Below are positions 19,132-24,940 of a DNA stretch of 24,940 nt, piece by piece. Below the pieces are notes generated by a model. That model made no database searches. It was not told the DNA's origin and worked only from the letters and a program-made list of their open reading frames with translations. Position 1 is the first letter of the stretch, and every line of letters starts with the position of its first letter. Both the position numbers and the translations under genes were made by a program. This stretch comes from JAWWBN01 sp033720955 (GTDB taxonomy: Bacteria; Acidobacteriota; Thermoanaerobaculia; Multivoradales; JAHEKO01), in the NCBI GenBank assembly GCA_033720955.1, contig JAWWBN010000031.1:1-24940 (forward strand), in the 5' to 3' direction.

Positions 19132-22056
19132 TCAGCGCCAGTGGAGACGCGCTCCCAGGCGCCAGATCCGCGGCGACAGGGTCCCCAGGACGTAGTTCGC
19201 GGTCCTCGTGCCCAGGTCCACGTTCCGCTCGAGCACGTAGCCCTCGTTGAAGACGTTGAAGAGGTCGGCGCTCAACGTCAGCGACAGGTCGTCGCGCAGC
19301 TCGAGCTCCTTCTCGACCCGCAGATCGGTGGTGACCACGTCGTCGTAGCGGAAGTCGCCCAACTGCTCGACCGCGAGCGCCCGCACCCGGCCACTGCCCG
19401 GCACCGGGCGGGAGACGACGTAGGGGATCGGGTAGCCCTCGCGGCCGTAGACGTTCCCCGCCACGGTGAAGCCCCACGGCTTCTCCGAAGCAACCTCGTA
19501 GAGGCCCGTGACGCTGAACGACCAACCGCTCTCGATCACCTGGGCCTGGTTGAAGCCGACGAAGGAGAGGCCGAAGAGCTCGCCGTCCCGGTCGCCGCCG
19601 GTGCGGGTGGGATCGTCGAAGGCGGCGAATCCGGGCGGCACGTCCCACTCGGGAGTGCCGAAGTTCAGGTAGCCGTCGAGCATCCAGCCGTTCGAGAGCC
19701 GCTTGGCCACGGTCAGCGCGAGGCCCTGGTACTCCACCTCGCGATCGCCGTTGGTGAGCAGGCTGCCACCGGTGAAGGACAGTCCGTCGACCAGCCGGAA
19801 GTACTCGACCGCGAAGGGACCGCCGCCCGGCTGCTCGACCATCACGGTGGTGAACGGCACGAAGTCGGTCGCGACCGCCACCCGCTCCTCGCCGGTGGCC
19901 AGGTCACGAACGAAGGAGCGGCCCTCCAAGATGTCCGATCGCCGCCGCCAGGTCAGATGCGCACCCACCACCAGCTCGGGGCGGACCGCGTGCTCGACGG
20001 CCAGGATCCACTCGTCGGTGATCTCCGGATCGAGCCCCGGGTCGTTTCGGTTGGGTGTCTCGAGCGCCGTGGGGTCGGCCGGATCGAAGCCGCCGAAGCC
20101 GACGAGCTGGATCACCGGCTCCGCCGGCCCGGCCCAGCGGTCGTCGAGATCCAGGTCCGCGAAGAGGAACGTGGCGTAGGAGATACCGACCGGGTTCACC
20201 CGCTCGACGACGCCGGTGGAGAGGGCTCCTGCGAAGCGGGAGAAGCTCGCCCTGAGCAGCGTCTGCCGATCCTCTCCCAGGGCCACCGTCGCACCGATCC
20301 GCGGCGAGACGCTCTCCCAGTCGATGGTCTCGTCGCCCGGAAAGTCGAGCGCCGCCAGGAGCTCGGGGAAGGCCGTGTTGGCTCTCACCGAGGCCGGCTC
20401 GTTGTTGCCCTCCTGCAGGTCGTAGCGCAAGCCACCGTTCACCGTCCACCGGCCGCGGGTGACCGTGTCCTGGATCCAGAGCGAGGTGTACTCGAGCACC
20501 ACCGGCGCCGCCGGCGAGCGCTGGAGGATGAAGACACCCAGACCGTCTGGGAGGCCCAGGTTGCTGCCCGCGAAGTTGATCAGATCGCGTCCTCCGGGGA
20601 TCTCCTCGGCGGTCTCCACCTCGAACTCCCGGAGCCGGCTCCCGACCTTGATCTCGTGGCTGGTCTCCCGCGCGCCGAAGAAGGCGGAGCCCTCCAGCAG
20701 GAGCTGCTCCGACGGGCGCTGGCTGGACAGGGCGCGGAACGAGCCCTCGACCACGCCGTCGTCGTTCAGGAGCGGCTCCGGCGCCGCCGCGCAGCTCCCG
20801 GCGGTGATGCAGGCGATCGGCGTCAGCGAGAAGCCCCCGCCGACCTCGGAGTACGAGCCGCTCAAGAAGAGCCGGGAGGAGAAGAGGTGGGTGTCCTCCA
20901 CCTTGAGCAGATCGCTGGGCCCGCGCTGGTTCTCCAGCGCCTCCGGGGCCCGCAGCGGGCCGCCACCGCGGTTGGGCACCCGCTTGTCGGTCGTGGTCCA
21001 GCTCACCAGCGCCGAGTTGGCTGCGCTCACCTGCGCGTTGAGCTTCGCCCCCACGCTCTCGACGGTCGTCTCCTGCTCTTGGCCCCCGATGTTGCGCTCG
21101 AGGCTCACGTTCTCCCCGTACGACGTCCAGAAGAAGAGGCGGTCGCGCAGGATCGGCCCGCCGATCTCGAAGCCGTAGTTCTCGATGCTCTCCACCGAGT
21201 CGGTGGAGACCTGGCCCTGCCCTGGCGGGAAGTCGCCCGGGTCCACCCCGGAGCTCGACTGCTGGAAGAAGAGCAGGTCGTCCTCGGTGGCCAGGTACCG
21301 AGCCGAGCCGCGGAGCTCGTTGGTGCCGCGCCGGGTGACCAGGTTGATCGACACCCCGGCCTTGGCCTTGGTGATCTCGTTGCCGCCGGTGGAGATCTCG
21401 ACCTGGGCGAACTGGTCCAGGTCGAAGTAGCTCGACGGATTGCCGCCCTCGCCGGCCTGGTCGGTGACCTCGACACCATCCGTCAGCCACTCGTTCTCGG
21501 AGAAGCCCACGGCGGGGGCGGCGAAGGCGCTCTGGGTCGAGACGCTGCCGCCCACGGCGATCCGGTCCACGAGGACTCCGGGCGACTGGTTCAGTAGCGA
21601 CCAGGGGTCGTAGGCGTTGGGCACCGTCTCGATCCCTTCCCGCCCGAGGATCTTGCCGACCGCGACCTTGCGCTCGTCGAGGGCCGGGGGCTGCCCGGAG
21701 ACCGTGATCCGATCCTCGACCGCAGGGCTCATCTGGACTTCCAGGGTCGTGCTGCGCCCGGCGCGGATCTCGACCCGGGGGTACTCGACGGTGGAGAAAC
21801 CGTCCAGGGAGGCCTCGAACGACCACTCTCCCGGCTCGAGGCCCGGGAAGCGCACCCTGCCCTGCCCGTCGGAGAGCTGTGCCAGGCTCTCGCCGAGACC
21901 GGAGAGCCGGGCGGCGACCCCGGGCAGGGGGGCGTCTTCGGCGTCGGTCACGGTGGCGTAGAGGGCGCCCGTGGCGTTCTGCGCCGCCGCGCCGGCCGAG
22001 AGGCCGAGCGTCGTGACAGACAGCAGAACGACGAGGAAGTGCGCAGTGGGCTTCAT
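19132..22056 (-). CDS. TonB-dependent receptor with N-terminal carboxypeptidase-regulatory-like domain
   Basis: This is a 974-residue outer-membrane protein. A signal peptide (residues 1-26, ending AGAAAQ) is followed by a carboxypeptidase-regulatory-like beta-sandwich (about 27-110), a plug-like region (RITVSGQPP ... LLNQSPGVLV) and a long barrel rich in alternating aromatic strands, ending RLGARLHWR. This is the Oar-like architecture common in Acidobacteriota, in which receptors take up oligosaccharides, peptides or other large nutrients; the ligand is not readable. INLVTRRGTNELRGS is the typical end of the plug. No TonB box is obvious. An ATG 18 bp upstream at 22074 is possible, but GGGAGA at 7 nt from the ATG at 22056 favours the shorter start. 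No SusD partner is visible, as is usual for this type. Confidence 0.88.
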   Translation of the reverse strand: MKPTAHFLVVLLSVTTLGLSAGAAAQNATGALYATVTDAEDAPLPGVAARLSGLGESLAQLSDGQGRVRFPGLEPGEWSFEASLDGFSTVEYPRVEIRAGRSTTLEVQMSPAVEDRITVSGQPPALDERKVAVGKILGREGIETVPNAYDPWSLLNQSPGVLVDRIAVGGSVSTQSAFAAPAVGFSENEWLTDGVEVTDQAGEGGNPSSYFDLDQFAQVEISTGGNEITKAKAGVSINLVTRRGTNELRGSARYLATEDDLLFFQQSSSGVDPGDFPPGQGQVSTDSVESIENYGFEIGGPILRDRLFFWTSYGENVSLERNIGGQEQETTVESVGAKLNAQVSAANSALVSWTTTDKRVPNRGGGPLRAPEALENQRGPSDLLKVEDTHLFSSRLFLSGSYSEVGGGFSLTPIACITAGSCAAAPEPLLNDDGVVEGSFRALSSQRPSEQLLLEGSAFFGARETSHEIKVGSRLREFEVETAEEIPGGRDLINFAGSNLGLPDGLGVFILQRSPAAPVVLEYTSLWIQDTVTRGRWTVNGGLRYDLQEGNNEPASVRANTAFPELLAALDFPGDETIDWESVSPRIGATVALGEDRQTLLRASFSRFAGALSTGVVERVNPVGISYATFLFADLDLDDRWAGPAEPVIQLVGFGGFDPADPTALETPNRNDPGLDPEITDEWILAVEHAVRPELVVGAHLTWRRRSDILEGRSFVRDLATGEERVAVATDFVPFTTVMVEQPGGGPFAVEYFRLVDGLSFTGGSLLTNGDREVEYQGLALTVAKRLSNGWMLDGYLNFGTPEWDVPPGFAAFDDPTRTGGDRDGELFGLSFVGFNQAQVIESGWSFSVTGLYEVASEKPWGFTVAGNVYGREGYPIPYVVSRPVPGSGRVRALAVEQLGDFRYDDVVTTDLRVEKELELRDDLSLTLSADLFNVFNEGYVLERNVDLGTRTANYVLGTLSPRIWRLGARLHWR

Positions 22057-22063
22057 CGGCTTC

Positions 22064-22069
22064 TCTCCC
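22064..22069 (-). promoter_or_regulatory. Ribosome binding site deciding the receptor start
   Basis: The minus-strand GGGAGA lies 7 nt before the ATG at 22056 and falls inside the reading frame that would begin at the alternative ATG 22074. The shorter start also puts the positive charge and hydrophobic core of the signal peptide at the very N-terminus. Confidence 0.6.
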
Positions 22070-22155
22070 GTCATTCCGCCCTGTTCAAAAGGAACCGGCC
22101 GGACGGGTTACAACGATTCGGATCGGATCGTGGACGCCGGGCCGACCCTAACACG

Positions 22156-22171
22156 GGCCCGGCGGCGGGCC
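22156..22171 (-). terminator. GC hairpin just after the nSTAND/WD40 gene, candidate terminator without T-tract
   Basis: On the minus strand GGCCCG-CCGC-CGGGCC forms a 6-bp all-GC stem with a 4-nt loop, 6 nt after the stop codon of the WD40 gene. The bases after it (CGTGTTAGGG) lack a run of T, so it may only stabilise the mRNA end or reduce read-through into the receptor gene. The rest of this 103-bp gap (22075-22177) probably holds the receptor promoter; TTGTAA at 22108-22113 (minus strand) is a possible -35 element. Confidence 0.35.
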
Positions 22172-22177
22172 TTCCGC

Positions 22178-24940
22178 TCACCACGACGGCGGCGACTCGC
22201 TCCATCCGGGGAAGGGCCCCCACTCCAGGGTCCACCCCGTCGGGTCCTCCGGGCTCTCCACCAGCCGCAGATTCGTCTGCGCCTCGAGGAGATCCACCAG
22301 CTCCTCTTTCAGCAAGGCGTGAGTGGGCGTCCGATCGACGTCGGGCAGCGGCCAGAAGCGGAGCTCCCCGCCGCCCGAGGTGACCACCCACCGGCCCAGG
22401 GGGTCGACGGCGATCCCGCGCACCCGGTCGGCCTGCCGAAACAGGAGATGCGGCTCGCCGCCGTCGGCCCGGCCGACCCGGACGATGCGGTCGTCACCGG
22501 CGCTTGCCACGATCCTCCCCTCCGGCCCCAGCGCCGCCGCCGCCACCTGGTCGCCGTGGGAGGCCAACGCGACGGTCTCACCGCTCTCGAGATCGAGCCA
22601 GACCAGCTTGCGGGTGTTCGCCTCGTCGTCGTGCAGACGCATCAGCACGCGGCGTCCCTCGGCGTCCGGCCAGAACTCACCCACCGCGCCCTCGTAGACC
22701 CGCTCCCTCTCGTCGCTCTCGAACGACCACCGCCAGAGCCCGCTGGCGGTGCTCGCCCAGAGCACGTCGTTCTCCGGCGTGAAGGCCGTGCAGCAGTGGG
22801 CGATGGCCTCCTCCGGAGCCAGGGTGGCGACCAGCTCGCGCCGGTCGAGGTCCCAGACCTTGACCCGGTTCTCGTTCTCGAGGAACTGGCCCCCGCTCGC
22901 GGCCCCCCAGCGCCCGTCCGAGCTCGAGGAGACGAAGCTCTGATCCTCGAAGCCGTCGGGCAGGGGCTCCGCGGAGCCGTCCTCGAGCGAGAGCAGTAGC
23001 GGCCCCGGGCTGAAGAACCGGTGCCCGACGAGCGCCCGCCTCCCGTCCGGAGCGACGGCCAGGCCCGTGAAGGTGCCTCGCGTGCGGCGGCGCCAGACCT
23101 CCGTCCGCACGCCGCTCTCCTCGAAGTCCCACATCTCGATCGTCCTCGCGCCCTCCTCCCCGACTCTCGTCGTGAGGAGCCAGCGGCCGCTCGGGTCGAA
23201 CACCGGCGAGCCGGCGGACCGCTCGACGACGAACGGGTAGGGCCGCTCGAGGGACCAGAGGAACGTGCCGACGTTGGCCCCGACCAGCCAGCGTCCCTTG
23301 CTGTCGAATCCGATCCCACGAACCGCGGCGCTCGTTCTCGTCTCGAGATCGACCGGCTGGGCGTCGGCCGGGGCGTCGAGGCGGGCCCAGCGGACGCCGG
23401 TCCCACTCAAGGCCACGTGCCGCCGGCCCGGGTCGACCGCGAGCCCCCAGTCGCTCAGGCGGTGGCTCCCCAGCTCTCGCAGACGGCGAGTCTCGGACCC
23501 TGCCGAGCCGACCCAGAGCCGAACGGCTCCCGGCGCCTCGGGATCCTCGACGCCGACGACCAGGGTGGAGCCGTCCCCTCCCAAGCTGGCCTCCCCACTC
23601 CCTGGCGGTCCCTGCACCGTCTGCGGCGACTGCCCCGAGGAGGGGTCCCAGACCCGGACCTCACCGCTCTCCGACCGGGTCACCAGCAGGTCCGTGCCCG
23701 GGGGGCCGGGTTGAAGAGAGCTCAGGCCGTCGTGACGCCCCAGGGCGCGCGCGGACTGCAGCCGCCCGTCGACCAGGGGATGGAGCACGATCTCGCCGCC
23801 CCTCGTGGTGGCGACCCACCGTCCGGACCCCGACACGGCGACACGCTCCGTCTCCTGCCGCCCGATCGCCTCGATCACCCCGGCGGATCTCGTTCCGGCG
23901 CCTCCCAACCCGTAGGACCGCACCTCCCCGTCCGGCAGGAGGACGACGAGCTCGGAGCGCCCGGCATCCCAGCCGAAGTGGTCGGCCTGACTCGGCCACA
24001 TCGGGATGTCGAAGGCGCGCGCAACCGCGTGGCCGGCCTCCGCCGACCAGACGCCGTAGTCGAACACGTACCCCGCGGGCCCGGCGCCCTGACGGAACGA
24101 CCTCGTCAGGAACAGGTCCGCCGACAGCCAGGCGAGGAGACCGGCGCCTCCCTGGTCGTAGATCCGCTCCAAGAGACGGCTGGCGCCATCGTTGGAGATG
24201 AGGCGGACCTTGGGCTGCTCGGCGGCATCGGGGCTACGGACCAACCGACCCTGGCCCAGCCACCGGTCGTCGGGGCTGAACAGGGTCCCCAGGGCCCCCT
24301 CCGGCACGACCTGCCAAGCCGGCGGGCCCTGCCAGAGGGCCTCCAGAGCGAGCTGCCGTGCCTCGCGGCTGTCGGAGACCGCGATCGAGCGGGTGGCGTA
24401 GGCCAAGGTGGCGGTCGAGTACTCCTCGAGCTGGAGCTGCCCGAGAGCGAGCAGCTTCTGGGCCTCCGCCCGCTTCGCCTCGGCGACGGCCTGACGCCAG
24501 AAACCGCCCACCACCGCGAGCACGGCGAGAAGCACGACGAAGGCAACACCGACCGCAAGACGGCGCTGGCGCTTGCGCCGCTCCGCCCGGGCCTTCATGG
24601 CGCGGGCGAACTCCTCCTCCTCGGCGGTGAGCCCGCCGGGGTAGCGCTCGCGCCAGAGCTCGTACTCCTTGAAGGAGGTGCCGGTCCACAGCAGGTCGTC
24701 CGGCTTGTCGCGCTCGCGCCACCGCTGGGCGGTCTGACGCAGGTCGTCGCGCAGCTGCGCCCCCTCGGCGTCCTGGGTCCGCCAGCGCACCAGCCGCGGC
24801 CACTTCGCCAAGAGCGACTCGTGGACGACCTCGAGCCGCCGCGAGGCGGGCCGATCCTCGGTCTCGGCCTCCTCGTAGGTCGTCAACAGGCGCGCGTCGA
24901 CCAAGGCGTCGAGGACCCCGGCCGCCGCCTCCGCCTCGTC
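22178..24940 (-). CDS. nSTAND/WD40-repeat membrane protein, C-terminal part (5' truncated by window)
   Basis: The frame stays open to the right edge, so 920 C-terminal residues are visible. The first 100 or so match the end of an nSTAND1 NTPase module (LVDARLLTTYEE, LEVVHESLLAKWPRLVRW, LRDDLRQTAQRW, YELWRERYPGGLT). A charged coiled stretch, one transmembrane helix (RRLAVGVAFVVLLAVLAVVGGF) and a short helical linker (LALGQLQLEEYSTATLAYATRSIA) follow. About 700 residues of degenerate WD40-type repeats then form one or two propellers (for example VRVWDPSSG, VKVWDLDRRE, VRLWVGSAG). Such proteins usually begin with a Ser/Thr kinase, a TIR or another effector domain; here that part lies outside the window. 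They are thought to be signalling or conflict switches, but the role of this one is unknown. Confidence 0.88.
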   Translation of the reverse strand, partial: DEAEAAAGVLDALVDARLLTTYEEAETEDRPASRRLEVVHESLLAKWPRLVRWRTQDAEGAQLRDDLRQTAQRWRERDKPDDLLWTGTSFKEYELWRERYPGGLTAEEEEFARAMKARAERRKRQRRLAVGVAFVVLLAVLAVVGGFWRQAVAEAKRAEAQKLLALGQLQLEEYSTATLAYATRSIAVSDSREARQLALEALWQGPPAWQVVPEGALGTLFSPDDRWLGQGRLVRSPDAAEQPKVRLISNDGASRLLERIYDQGGAGLLAWLSADLFLTRSFRQGAGPAGYVFDYGVWSAEAGHAVARAFDIPMWPSQADHFGWDAGRSELVVLLPDGEVRSYGLGGAGTRSAGVIEAIGRQETERVAVSGSGRWVATTRGGEIVLHPLVDGRLQSARALGRHDGLSSLQPGPPGTDLLVTRSESGEVRVWDPSSGQSPQTVQGPPGSGEASLGGDGSTLVVGVEDPEAPGAVRLWVGSAGSETRRLRELGSHRLSDWGLAVDPGRRHVALSGTGVRWARLDAPADAQPVDLETRTSAAVRGIGFDSKGRWLVGANVGTFLWSLERPYPFVVERSAGSPVFDPSGRWLLTTRVGEEGARTIEMWDFEESGVRTEVWRRRTRGTFTGLAVAPDGRRALVGHRFFSPGPLLLSLEDGSAEPLPDGFEDQSFVSSSSDGRWGAASGGQFLENENRVKVWDLDRRELVATLAPEEAIAHCCTAFTPENDVLWASTASGLWRWSFESDERERVYEGAVGEFWPDAEGRRVLMRLHDDEANTRKLVWLDLESGETVALASHGDQVAAAALGPEGRIVASAGDDRIVRVGRADGGEPHLLFRQADRVRGIAVDPLGRWVVTSGGGELRFWPLPDVDRTPTHALLKEELVDLLEAQTNLRLVESPEDPTGWTLEWGPFPGWSESPPSW

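Overview
The window is about 70% G+C and very densely coded, with no gap over 300 bp, no tRNA or rRNA gene, no insertion sequence and no CRISPR array. Several features suggest Acidobacteriota, perhaps Thermoanaerobaculia-like. These are a TonB-dependent receptor with an N-terminal carboxypeptidase-regulatory-like domain, the C-terminal part of an nSTAND/WD40 protein of the kind often fused to a Ser/Thr kinase, a DUF6503-like exported protein, and tandem retropepsin-like domains behind TPR-like helices. This taxonomy is inferred from gene content only.

Layout. Positions 2-1709 hold the end of an aa3-type cytochrome c oxidase operon (subunits I partial, III and IV, plus strand). Positions 1781-4619 hold a tightly coupled trio: LysE-like exporter, benzoate-CoA-ligase-family enzyme, second LysE-like exporter. 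Both junctions are GTGA overlaps. Positions 4638-5519 (minus) encode a secreted CAP-domain protein, divergent from a TauE/SafE permease (5563-6324). Next come, on the minus strand, a 47-residue cysteine/lysine-rich protein and a 3-hydroxyacyl-CoA dehydrogenase, then a plus-strand exported DUF6503-like protein (7579-8412).

The centre of interest is 8462-17652, one plus-strand run of six genes: an aspartyl-tRNA synthetase with non-discriminating signature residues, a second GatA-like protein with a roughly 300-residue N-terminal extension, a second GatB-like protein with a four-cysteine putative zinc site and altered conserved motifs, then an ordinary gatC, gatA and gatB. Three of the junctions (gatA2/gatB2, gatB2/gatC, gatA/gatB) are 4-bp stop/start overlaps and the others are gaps of 15 or 29 bp. 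The likely joint task is tRNA-dependent amidation: AspRS makes Asp-tRNA(Asn) as well as Asp-tRNA(Asp), and GatCAB converts Asp-tRNA(Asn), and possibly Glu-tRNA(Gln), to the amide. A second, divergent but apparently catalytically intact GatA/GatB pair lodged between aspS and gatCAB, with a faint GatC-like stretch inside the GatA2 extension, is the best candidate here for an undescribed system.

The right third is all minus strand: a TPR/double-retropepsin protein whose stop codon overlaps that of gatB inside one CTAG, a large TonB-dependent receptor, and the C-terminal 920 residues of an nSTAND/WD40 membrane protein that runs off the right edge.
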